Part shown: positions 46,940 through 55,043 of the stretch, piece by piece | Layout of the letters: each line of letters opens with the position of its first letter | Numbering within the stretch: the stretch's first letter is position 1 | From: an uncultured Oligoflexia bacterium | GTDB lineage: Bacteria; Bdellovibrionota; Bacteriovoracia; Bacteriovoracales; Bacteriovoracaceae | Direction: 5' to 3' | Assembly (NCBI GenBank): GCA_913058265.1 | Contig: CAJXPQ010000006.1 | Span: 152,492-216,491, forward strand | Length of the DNA stretch: 64,000 nucleotides | The notes under the pieces: generated by a model | Database searches by the model: none | The model's input: the letters and a program-made list of their open reading frames with translations, nothing else | Told to the model about the DNA's origin: nothing | Position numbers and translations under genes: made by a program

Positions 46940-48349
46940 TTAAAACCTAAAATAGATAAATTGATAATTACCCAAATTACCAAATATTATAAAAAATAAC
47001 GTTAACACAGTAAAAATTGTTATTTTTTTTATACCTAGAAAGTGAAGTAAATAAAAATTATCTTGATTTTTCTTTGCCTGTATTTCTACATAATACAGTA
47101 GTGATGAGAACAGAGTGATATACTTTAATATATGAATATTCTCCATGGAAAACAAGGAGATATCTAGTAAATCTTTTTCCAAGATTATTTTAAGCATTTC
47201 CATACTTTCAATTCTAAAAAGAAAGAATCCCAATGGTAACAATAGAAAGTGGACGTATTCATGGCAGACCTTATATATAACGGACTTATTCACTAAAACT
47301 TTATATATATTAGATTTTCTCCACATCAAATTAGATATCAACCCTAATCCACTATAGATTCCAAATAAAATAAAGTTCCAGCCTGCCCCATGCCAAAACC
47401 CCATAAAAGAGAAGATAATGAGTATATGTAAATATTTCTTATTCTGGGTAACTCTATTTTTTTTCAAAAACAATAAAAAGTAATCACGAATCCAGGACAT
47501 AAGGGTGATATGCCATGATTTCCAAAAATCATTTGCATTTTTTGCTAATAACGGAAACTTGAAATTTACAGACAACTCAATACCAAACAAGAGGGAAACT
47601 CCTCTTGCAATATTCGAATAGGCTGAAAAGTCACAGTAAAGTTGAATGGCAAATGCGAATGATGCTAGATAAATAGAAAAAAGATCGTACGATTGAGTAT
47701 TTTCAAAAACGTTATTAACTAATAGTCCGAGATTGTCTGCAATTGCTAATTTTTTAAAAAGTCCCCAAAAAATTAAATAAAATGATTTTTCATATTCAAT
47801 CTTTTTAATACTTCCAAGAGATTCTAACTGAGGCATTAGCTTTTTAGCTCTTTCTATTGGGCCTGCAACTAACTGTGGAAAATATGCCACGTATAGTCCA
47901 AATAATACAAAGTCTTTAGTAGGGGTCTGCTTACCACGATAAACATCAAAAGTGTAACTCAATGTCTGAAATGTATAAAACGATATTCCGAGTGGAAAAA
48001 TTAATTCTAGTAACGGTAGGCTAAGCGACAGGCCTAATAACTCGATAAGTGTATTAAAATTCTCGATAAAAAAATCAAAATATTTAAAGATGCACAGTAA
48101 TCCTAGATTTATAAAAAGACTGATAAATAGATATTTCTGTTTGTTAACGCCCTTATGAATTTTGTTCGCACAAATAAAATCCGTGAGAGTACTTATAAAG
48201 ATTAAAACCAAGAATCTATAATCCCACAAAGCATAGAAGCCATAAGAAATTAATAATAGGTACAACTTTTTGTACTTCAATCCCACTAATTTATAAAGCA
48301 GCATAATTAGCGTTAAGAAGAGATAGAAATTGTATGTATTAAAAAACAA
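46940..48349 (-). CDS. MBOAT O-acyltransferase (DltB/AlgI-like), TTG start
   Basis: MBOAT proteins pass acyl groups across the membrane for O-acylation of glycans. The 469-residue protein has about eleven helices and the family signatures FPLGISFYTFQTLSYTFDVYRG, YFPQLVAGPIERA, CDFSAYSNIARG, NDFWKSWHITLMSWIRDY and FMGFWHGAGWNFILFG (catalytic His in WHGAGW). The start is TTG at 48349 with AAAGGTGA close upstream; the FFNTYNFYLFL opening is typical. It is encoded 9 nt after the twitch radical SAM gene and just ahead of its SGNH partner. Confidence 0.93.
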   Translation of the reverse strand: MFFNTYNFYLFLTLIMLLYKLVGLKYKKLYLLLISYGFYALWDYRFLVLIFISTLTDFICANKIHKGVNKQKYLFISLFINLGLLCIFKYFDFFIENFNTLIELLGLSLSLPLLELIFPLGISFYTFQTLSYTFDVYRGKQTPTKDFVLFGLYVAYFPQLVAGPIERAKKLMPQLESLGSIKKIEYEKSFYLIFWGLFKKLAIADNLGLLVNNVFENTQSYDLFSIYLASFAFAIQLYCDFSAYSNIARGVSLLFGIELSVNFKFPLLAKNANDFWKSWHITLMSWIRDYFLLFLKKNRVTQNKKYLHILIIFSFMGFWHGAGWNFILFGIYSGLGLISNLMWRKSNIYKVLVNKSVIYKVCHEYVHFLLLPLGFFLFRIESMEMLKIILEKDLLDISLFSMENIHILKYITLFSSLLYYVEIQAKKNQDNFYLLHFLGIKKITIFTVLTLFFIIFGNLGNYQFIYFRF

Positions 48350-48358
48350 CTGTCACCT

Positions 48359-49594
48359 TTAAAACAAGTACTTTAACTCTGGTACCATTTCACAAATATC
48401 CTCGAGTTGATTATGCTCTTGATATCTTAATAATTTTTTTTTAATTACGACTCTTTTTGTTTCATCTGCTTCAAGTAAAGTATTTTTTTCTTTTAAGTAT
48501 AGCATCAAGTCACGCATGTTAGGATGAAAGCGACAGTCTTTATTCTCCAATATCTTTAAGATCCTTGCCCAAGCTAATTTCTTATAACTCCACGGTAGGG
48601 CCCGAATATCTAACCATCCTGGCTCTGTAACATAATTAAAGTAAATATTTTTTATCTCAATTTCATTAATACTACTTATCCAGCGATGAAGATCGTCTAT
48701 GTTAAAGATATTTAGAATTTGAACTGCGCAATGTATTTGAATACTAAGGTTTTTTCTACCCTTAAGCTTTTCTAAATTTCTTAGGATTGAATTCCACTTA
48801 GAGCCGTATCGAATATACTCATTAAGTTTTCCGTATCCATCGATACTAATATGAATCTCAACTAACTTAAACTCTTCCCATAAAGCTGCGAGGTCTTCAC
48901 TCCATATTGTAAGATTAGTATTGTAAGTTAGTTTTATCTTTTTAGATTCTCCAGACTTAACAAGCATTTTAACTGCATTTAAATGAGCCTTATTTAAAAA
49001 TGGCTCTCCTCCTGTAGTTAAGTATTCACCTAAATCATGACCTAGATTCTCTATGAGCTTTATAGTGATATCATTTGCAGATTTATTAGAAGCTTTCTGA
49101 TAGAAGTTTTTATCGTATTCAATCTTATTCATATCAAAATATTTTTTTAAAGATGTGGACGCTCTTGGGGAGCACATTATACACATCAAATTGCAAACAT
49201 TTGTTAGGCTTATATCAATCGATTGAACCTTCACCTCAATTTCACCGTCTTCACTCGTATCAAGTAATTGCTTTCTATATTTTTCGTTTTTATTATAAAT
49301 TTCATTAAACTTATTTCTCACTGAAATAATTCCTAAGTCCTCCTGGTCGTAACACTTAGAGCATATTTTTGGCCTTACACCGCGCAGCATTTTTTTTCTT
49401 ATCTCTACTAATGAACTCTTATTAAAGTATTCTTCGAGGGTTTCAATTTCATATATACTTATTGTCCTATCATTTTTATCAACAATCGTTCCTGGGTAGT
49501 ACGTATTACAGCAAATTCTCATCGCACCATCTAAATCCGAGCTCAAATGTACCCAAGGCAAAGGGCATATAACATCGCTTACTTCTTTTTCCAT
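48359..49594 (-). CDS. Radical SAM protein with N-terminal twitch domain, copy 3
   Basis: The twitch block is CPLPWVHLSSDLDGAMRICC and CSKCYDQEDLG; the cluster motif is TNVCNLMCIMCSPRAS near residue 130, with LTTGGEPFLN after it. The length of 411 and residues such as PLPW, RICCN and TGGEPFL make it the closest relative of the 32289 protein. It heads a minus-strand run with the MBOAT pair and faces the diiron gene across 85 bp. A TATAAT about 20 bases and a GGTA just before the ATG give it a normal short leader. Confidence 0.87.
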   Translation of the reverse strand: MEKEVSDVICPLPWVHLSSDLDGAMRICCNTYYPGTIVDKNDRTISIYEIETLEEYFNKSSLVEIRKKMLRGVRPKICSKCYDQEDLGIISVRNKFNEIYNKNEKYRKQLLDTSEDGEIEVKVQSIDISLTNVCNLMCIMCSPRASTSLKKYFDMNKIEYDKNFYQKASNKSANDITIKLIENLGHDLGEYLTTGGEPFLNKAHLNAVKMLVKSGESKKIKLTYNTNLTIWSEDLAALWEEFKLVEIHISIDGYGKLNEYIRYGSKWNSILRNLEKLKGRKNLSIQIHCAVQILNIFNIDDLHRWISSINEIEIKNIYFNYVTEPGWLDIRALPWSYKKLAWARILKILENKDCRFHPNMRDLMLYLKEKNTLLEADETKRVVIKKKLLRYQEHNQLEDICEMVPELKYLF

Positions 49595-49679
49595 TACCTA
49601 CATTAACACTTATTATATTTTATTTAAACTATACATGTCCCTACTTGTAATTAATTGCTTAGTTTACTAAAATTCTATA

Positions 49680-50351
49680 ATGCTTACTAATGTTAAAGAA
49701 ATATTTTTACTTCAAACTTTGTACATTACTTGTTTTGGTGAACAGACGGGTGTTCCTATTCTTAAAGATACACTCAAGACACTTAACCCACCAGAAAGCC
49801 TTAAGATTGCACTCAAAACTCAACTCAAAGAAGAGGTGTTTCACGCAAGAGAATATAAAAAATATACAAATAATCCTGCATATATAGACTCTAAGTTTGA
49901 GCCTGAGATTCTCAAGTTTATTTTAGGCATCAATGTACTAACTGTAAGAATTTTTGCCCTTCAAATTATTCTAGAAGGTCTTGCGGTAAATGTTTTAAAG
50001 TTTAGACTTGCTAACTGGCCCAATTATCCTGCAAGGGAGTTTGACCTACTTGTGCTTGAAGATGAAACTCGCCACAACAATTCCATTTTTCCATTTATTC
50101 CACAACTCAAAATTATTGATGAAGAGATAGAGAGACAAGTTTTTATTGATACCAAAGAAAGCCTATATAAAATATTTAAATCTGCTTTCAGTCCTTTCGA
50201 AATAAAATCTTTTCACCAAGAATATACAAACTCAGATAGTTTTGATTTCCGAGATTTTTTATTATGCTCCAACTATCGAGACTTAGCCGAATCAAACAAT
50301 CGCTATATCGAAGATAAAATGGATGAATTCTTTGATATGTACTACTCTTAA
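49680..50351 (+). CDS. Ferritin-like diiron protein
   Basis: I recognise the fold class but not the family. The 223-residue helical protein has the full diiron pattern: E21 (GEQTG), E52xxH55 (EEVFHAREY), E99 (LEGLA) and E129xxH132 (EDETRH), matching E...ExxH...E...ExxH of four-helix carboxylate-bridged enzymes. Such proteins are oxygenases, oxidases or oxygen reductases. The start follows TAAAAT by six bases without a ribosome site. It is head to head with a twitch radical SAM gene. It may hydroxylate or desaturate a glycan or lipid intermediate, or protect the Fe-S enzymes from oxygen; both are inference. Confidence 0.75.
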   Translation: MLTNVKEIFLLQTLYITCFGEQTGVPILKDTLKTLNPPESLKIALKTQLKEEVFHAREYKKYTNNPAYIDSKFEPEILKFILGINVLTVRIFALQIILEGLAVNVLKFRLANWPNYPAREFDLLVLEDETRHNNSIFPFIPQLKIIDEEIERQVFIDTKESLYKIFKSAFSPFEIKSFHQEYTNSDSFDFRDFLLCSNYRDLAESNNRYIEDKMDEFFDMYYS

Positions 50352-50468
50352 TTTCGATATGAAAAGCCCACCGTCTACGCTGTGCTTCAAGTAATTAATA
50401 AAAAATGGTAGTACTAAATTAGCTTTGAATATTAACAGCACACATATCAAAACTTCGCTATTTGACTG

Positions 50469-50497
50469 TTCACAATCTTCAACCTAAAAAGTATAAT
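50469..50497 (+). promoter_or_regulatory. Promoter TTCACA-17-TATAAT five bases before a start codon
   Basis: TTCACA (50469-50474) and TATAAT (50492-50497) are spaced by 17 bases, a good sigma-70-like pair. The ATG at 50503 follows after TTATC, so the transcript should start at or next to it. Confidence 0.65.
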
Positions 50498-50502
50498 TTA
50501 TC

Positions 50503-51927
50503 ATGATGAAAATCAAACCATATATATTTAAAGTACTAACGTTTGTTTTCTTAATAACAATTTCACTTTCATCTTTTGAATTATTGATACAAAGAATTCC
50601 ATCTACATGGGCAGATAAGGAAAAGATTGCATTCTATGTTTTAGGTGGATCAACATCCTTCGGCGAGCCTTACAATGATAACCCCAGCTTCATCAGACTT
50701 GTTACAAGAAAACTAAACAATAAGTATAACTCTAAAGAGATTGATGTAATTATGCTTGCAAAGGGTGGCAAAAATATTCTTGAAAACTATATGACTTATC
50801 TGAGACAAATAATCCTTAAACCATATAAAAAATCCTATACCTTTATATATACTGGTATTAACGACATTGGGAAAACTAATCCCGATAAATATGATGTCGC
50901 CTTAGAAAGTTTCTTTTTAAGGACCTACATCGGTTCATTTATATATGAGTTTCTTATCAATAGGGGAGTATTGTCTTTTCATGACTCATCTTTACTCTTT
51001 GACCAGAGAGTAAATGATCTTTTCAGCATGGCCAGCAAATACTCGGAGAAAGTTTTTGTCTCTACCTTAGCAGGAAACTATCATAGTTTTTCTCCCCCTA
51101 TTCAGAAACATCTATCAGACAATGAATTTATAGCGCACCTTGTTTGTGAGAAAGAAGATAATAATATTAAAAGAGTTAGATGTTTGAAAACCAACAAGCT
51201 AAATACTCGCTACCTTTTTTATGAAGAAATATTGAATGAGTATCAAGCCAGTAAGAACCCGGCCATATTAGAAAAAGTACAAAGCTCATGGAATCGGTAT
51301 GAATCCCTTAGACCAGCACTAATCAAAAACGCTATAATTAATAAGAATTCAAAAAGTTCCTCTAATATTTATTTCATTGATTTTCATAAAAGTCTCTTCA
51401 CAAAAGGAAATGGATTTGTCGGAGACAATTTTTTTGTTGATCCTCACCACCCAAACTTGGAAGGTCATATTTTACTTGCAAATTTATTTTTACAAAAACT
51501 ATCTCCAAGTTCTCCATCTATCAGTCTAAAGGACGTGACAACATGGTACAAAAACACATTAGAAGAAAAAGAAGTTGTTTTTTCCAGAATTCAATGGATG
51601 TTTTTCCAATCTCAAATTGAGCCATACCCTTTTTTGAGGGCGAGAGACATGCTTACGATATTAAATAAACATAAAAGTCTTTTCAATGACTTTGAAAGAT
51701 ACTCTATCTCTGCATTAATCAGCATATGTTCCCCTTATATAATTAATGAGAATAAAGCTTATATACTCAATGACTTGCAGCTCAAATACTTAAAGGACTA
51801 TTTTTTGTCTAACCAAGTAATAAAATCGAACCTCAAAAAATACATAATTTTTAGCAGTAAAAATAATGCTTATCCTGACGACATTAAAGGACTCAAAAAC
51901 CAACTTCTAAATATATTAAGAGATTAG
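50503..51927 (+). CDS. Membrane-anchored SGNH hydrolase
   Basis: The 474-residue protein has an N-terminal anchor (FKVLTFVFLITISLSSFELL) and all SGNH blocks: FYVLGGSTSFGEPY (nucleophile Ser near residue 50), MLAKGGKNILENY (Gly), FIYTGINDIG (Asn) and FFVDPHHPNLEG (Asp and His). About 130 extra residues follow, helical and of unknown role. Unlike the pseudogenes at 8473 and 54229 it is intact. Likely an esterase or acyltransferase for surface glycan. A second Met follows the first directly. Confidence 0.83.
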   Translation: MMKIKPYIFKVLTFVFLITISLSSFELLIQRIPSTWADKEKIAFYVLGGSTSFGEPYNDNPSFIRLVTRKLNNKYNSKEIDVIMLAKGGKNILENYMTYLRQIILKPYKKSYTFIYTGINDIGKTNPDKYDVALESFFLRTYIGSFIYEFLINRGVLSFHDSSLLFDQRVNDLFSMASKYSEKVFVSTLAGNYHSFSPPIQKHLSDNEFIAHLVCEKEDNNIKRVRCLKTNKLNTRYLFYEEILNEYQASKNPAILEKVQSSWNRYESLRPALIKNAIINKNSKSSSNIYFIDFHKSLFTKGNGFVGDNFFVDPHHPNLEGHILLANLFLQKLSPSSPSISLKDVTTWYKNTLEEKEVVFSRIQWMFFQSQIEPYPFLRARDMLTILNKHKSLFNDFERYSISALISICSPYIINENKAYILNDLQLKYLKDYFLSNQVIKSNLKKYIIFSSKNNAYPDDIKGLKNQLLNILRD

Positions 51928-51934
51928 AAGTCTT

Positions 51935-53677
51935 CTACTTTTGCTCTATTAAATAAATATGAAACACCTCACTATCATTGTCTCCATATCGATATGATTC
52001 TATAAAACCTATTTTCTTTATATCATTATTTATTATATTATCTCTAAGGAAATTCTCATAACGTAATCTATCTCCTGATGTAATAAGCCATTGCTTTTCT
52101 TTCTTATTTGAAATTTGCATTCTAAACTCTGACAGATCCCCCTGGGCCCAATTTTTTTCTGATGAAGGTAGCCCCTTAAAACTATGATGAAAAATTTTTA
52201 AATGTGCAGTACATCCATTATATGAGATTGCAATTGATTCTCCTTTGGGACTATCTGCAAAATCAAAAAAGAAGTAGGGATTACGCTGAAATTTATATTT
52301 TTTTAGATACAATCCTGCATCATATTGTATTTTATAGTTCTGAAATCTTTTGTCAGATTCTCCTAAATTTTGAAACCAAGAGCCATTCCCTCTGTTATCT
52401 GGACGGATAACACACAGCAAAATAATCGACAATATTAAATACATATAAACCGCAGGCTTCCACTTTATATATCTTGGAGAAAGGTACAAAGTGATTGCAA
52501 CTAATACGTATACCAATATTGCATAATATCCAAAATATTCTGCGATATAAAATTGTAGATTGATGTATTTAATCATAGTGATACATAGTCCCCAAATTAG
52601 AAAAATAGGAAGGAATTTTATATTTACATTTTTAGCTATATATGGCCTTACTATAAAAGCTGGAAATACAAAGAAAAATAGAATATTAAATGCGGATGAT
52701 CTTTGTGGTACAAAATAGTTCCCTCCGCAAAAGATATAAATTAAATTTAATAAAAACATAGACCATACAGAAACAATATAACCATCCATTTTTTTATTTT
52801 TTAAAAAGTGCAAACATGACCACACAAACAACACTATAAAATAAATCATTAACGGTGTTTCTCTTAACCTGCTGTAGAAATCTAAACGATAGACCGCTTC
52901 ATTTTTCACGAATTGAACATATAGATCCCTAAAAAATAAAAAATACCCATCCAACATAACTACATTTAGCAGACCAAAAACCAACAGCATTACAATATAA
53001 CCCGACATAGCCGCGGCCAAAAATCGCCAAAAGCTTTGATAGCTAAATTTCATAGGGTTTAGGTCTGTAAAATATAAAATGGGTATAAAACTTAAATACA
53101 TAATATATTTAAAATTAGAGTGTAGACTTGATCCAAAAAAGAATGCTGCCAAAAAATAATAGAAATACTTCTTCTTCTTTGAGTTAAAGGCAACTCCCAT
53201 AAATGCTAACGAATATATAGAATACATTTCCGCTTTTGAAGCCGTGTAATCAAGACTGAGAGTTCCAAGTAACAATGGAGAACAAGCCGCAACAACAAGT
53301 GTTAACCAACGAGTGTTTTTGTCGAAAAATTGCTTCAAAGCCAAATTCAGACCAAGAATAAAGATAGAATATGTTAAGAAGTAATTTAAAAAGTGCCCCC
53401 AGTACATTCCAAAAAACCGATATAAATAATGAACCGGAATTAATGCTGGCAACCGATCATCCATGTAATGATTTTCAAAAAATTTATTTGTATCAAGTGA
53501 AACGTTTAATCCAAAATACCTTGTAGTGTCACAATCTATAAAGTTTCCATAATAAAAATAAGGATCTTGAATTAATGGGAATAAGCATGAAAGACTTAAA
53601 AGAACTAGATATGGCTGCTCACTCTTACATATTTTTTTTAATCTTCTCTTTACAGTTACAAGCAAACTCACTCTCAC
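51935..53677 (-). CDS. Polytopic GT-C-like membrane protein 4, GTG start
   Basis: The 580-residue protein has about a dozen membrane helices (PALIPVHYLYRFFG, WLTLVVAACSPLLLGTL, FILGLNLALKQFF) and a soluble C-terminal region of about 130 residues. FIDCDTTRYFGLNV and the following DDRLPALIP place an acidic pair in the first outer loop, as in GT-C transferases, but the WLPFPFW motif of the other three is absent, so it is more distant. The start is GTG at 53677 after AAAGGTA. It converges on the SGNH gene with 7 bp between them. The function is inferred from topology and context. Confidence 0.65.
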   Translation of the reverse strand: MRVSLLVTVKRRLKKICKSEQPYLVLLSLSCLFPLIQDPYFYYGNFIDCDTTRYFGLNVSLDTNKFFENHYMDDRLPALIPVHYLYRFFGMYWGHFLNYFLTYSIFILGLNLALKQFFDKNTRWLTLVVAACSPLLLGTLSLDYTASKAEMYSIYSLAFMGVAFNSKKKKYFYYFLAAFFFGSSLHSNFKYIMYLSFIPILYFTDLNPMKFSYQSFWRFLAAAMSGYIVMLLVFGLLNVVMLDGYFLFFRDLYVQFVKNEAVYRLDFYSRLRETPLMIYFIVLFVWSCLHFLKNKKMDGYIVSVWSMFLLNLIYIFCGGNYFVPQRSSAFNILFFFVFPAFIVRPYIAKNVNIKFLPIFLIWGLCITMIKYINLQFYIAEYFGYYAILVYVLVAITLYLSPRYIKWKPAVYMYLILSIILLCVIRPDNRGNGSWFQNLGESDKRFQNYKIQYDAGLYLKKYKFQRNPYFFFDFADSPKGESIAISYNGCTAHLKIFHHSFKGLPSSEKNWAQGDLSEFRMQISNKKEKQWLITSGDRLRYENFLRDNIINNDIKKIGFIESYRYGDNDSEVFHIYLIEQK

Positions 53678-53874
53678 TACCTTTATAAAATGATTTTTAT
53701 CTGCCTTTCAATTGTCATACAACCAGTTTATCAAAGGAATACTTTCAATACTATTTTTTCAAGAATTGTTCTTTTAGATTATCTTTTTTATTATAGCTGT
53801 AATTATTAGTTTACGAGTTCGACAAACAATACATCAACTATATTCAATTTCTATAATTTGAGCCTTTTAAATAA
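53678..53874. other. Intergenic stretch with no gene seen
   Basis: This AT-rich stretch separates the start of the membrane protein from the tRNA-Ser terminator. TATAAA just upstream of the GTG start may be part of its promoter. I see no open frame with coding signs. Confidence 0.4.
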
Positions 53875-53902
53875 AAAAGCCCAGCTACATAACTGGGCTT
53901 TT
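53875..53902 (-). terminator. Intrinsic terminator after tRNA-Ser(GCT)
   Basis: AAAAGCCCAG and CTGGGCTTTT form a perfect 10-bp stem with an 8-base loop, followed on the minus strand by more T residues (TTTTTTATTT). It lies 17 bases beyond the 3' end of the tRNA-Ser(GCT) gene and would also work in part on the plus strand. Confidence 0.85.
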
Positions 53903-53919
53903 GATCAATCAACTTAAAA

Positions 53920-54008
53920 TGGCGGAGATGGCGAGATTCGAACTCGCGGAACGCAGAACGTTCGGACCCTTAGCAAGGGCCTGGTTTCAACCACTCACCC
54001 ACATCTCC
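53920..54008 (-). tRNA. tRNA-Ser, anticodon GCT
   Basis: The minus strand has acceptor GGAGATG with CATCTCC, discriminator G and encoded CCA, anticodon loop TTGCTAA between CCCT/AGGG-type stems (GCT, reads AGC/AGU), a long variable arm (CCGAACGTTCTGCGTTCCGC) and T arm GAGTTCGAATCTC. It is one of three serine tRNAs in the window. Confidence 0.97.
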
Positions 54009-54062
54009 GAATTAAGTTGAAATCGTATATTTTATTCAAAGAACTCTAAATGATCTAAGTTA

Positions 54063-54152
54063 TGGCGGAAGTGATAGGATTCGAACCTACGGAAGGCGTA
54101 AACCCTCAACAGTTTTCAAAACTGCCTCCTTCAACCACTCGGACACACTTCC
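54063..54152 (-). tRNA. tRNA-Ser, anticodon TGA
   Basis: The minus strand has acceptor GGAAGTG with CACTTCC, discriminator G and encoded CCA, anticodon loop TTTGAAA in CAGT...ACTG (TGA, reads UCA), a long variable arm and T arm TAGGTTCGAATCCTA. It lies 54 bases upstream of tRNA-Ser(GCT) on the same strand and probably shares its transcript and terminator. Confidence 0.97.
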
Positions 54153-54228
54153 ACAAAAACTTACTAGCAAAGAATATAGGCGACACATCATAAAAATGCA
54201 ATTACTTTCTACTTCGCAAAGCGCAAGA

Positions 54229-55043
54229 TTATAGGAGTTTCGTCTCATTCATATATTTTAGGTAGTTCTCTAGATACCATTTATAAACATGCACCGCTGG
54301 ATGATTATGCTGATACTCGCTTCCGACTCTCGGATTACAATGCAATAGCATTTTAGCTCCAGGAATTGACTCATAGCCTGACACGCTATATATGGATCGA
54401 TTCACCAAGAAACTTGGTTGGTATGTAGGGTTTATAATAATAATTTTTGTTTTCTTTGAATATTTTTGAAGAAACTGCTCTCGTTTTTTTCGCTTAACCT
54501 TATTCCATAACTATTTATAACCCTCATTGATCTCTGAATAATACAGTTATTTTTATTCTTCCAATGGTTGTCTATATTATAATCTCTATTACTATAATTC
54601 TTCACTCAATGACTTTTGCATAAATGATGCTATCGTATATTCATCGCTTAAACTTGCACCTTAAGTATTACTACCACCGACAAATAGAATTCTTTTTTTA
54701 AACTTTTCAGGTTGATACAGAGTCGTTCTATTTCCCTTAGAGTTCACACTTATTTTGATCTCATTCGTAATTTTTTCTTTGGGTGAGTACAGTTTGTACA
54801 AGTAATACTCGCGTTCGGTATGAGCTCATATAATACTTCTGCATCATTGGATGCTCTAAAAAGTTCTTTATTATCTTTATAACTATAACCCTCTTCAATA
54901 TAATAAAAATGACTTCTATAGTTCTTAACATCAATGTCTGTATTAGAAATTGAAATATCTAAAATGATAAATATTGCTAGAAATGTAATGATATAAAAGC
55001 TAAGGATTTTATGTTTATTTGGCTTCGATCCTAGAGACTCCAT
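54229..55043 (-). pseudogene. Remnant of a membrane-anchored SGNH gene
   Basis: The first 97 codons (55043-54750) are open and encode an anchor (ILSFYIITFLAIFIILDI) and the start of a periplasmic domain (LYELIPNASITC). In the next frame the sequence goes on as ITNEIKISVNSKGNRT, then RILFVGGSNT, TAA, GASLSDEYTIASFMQKSL and a TAG. This is an SGNH block I (GGSNTxGAS) broken by a frameshift near 54770 and two stops. Further on, INPTYQPSFLVNRSIYSVSG and a final PAVHVYKWYLENYLKYMN up to 54229 resemble the end of such a protein, but blocks II-III are lost. It overlaps the end of serS by 29 bp. Confidence 0.75.

Noticed and set aside
49690..49887. Open frame starting MLKKYFYFKLC inside the diiron gene
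   Set aside because: It is out of frame with the conserved ExxH motifs, short and low in complexity; the overlapping frame has all metal ligands.
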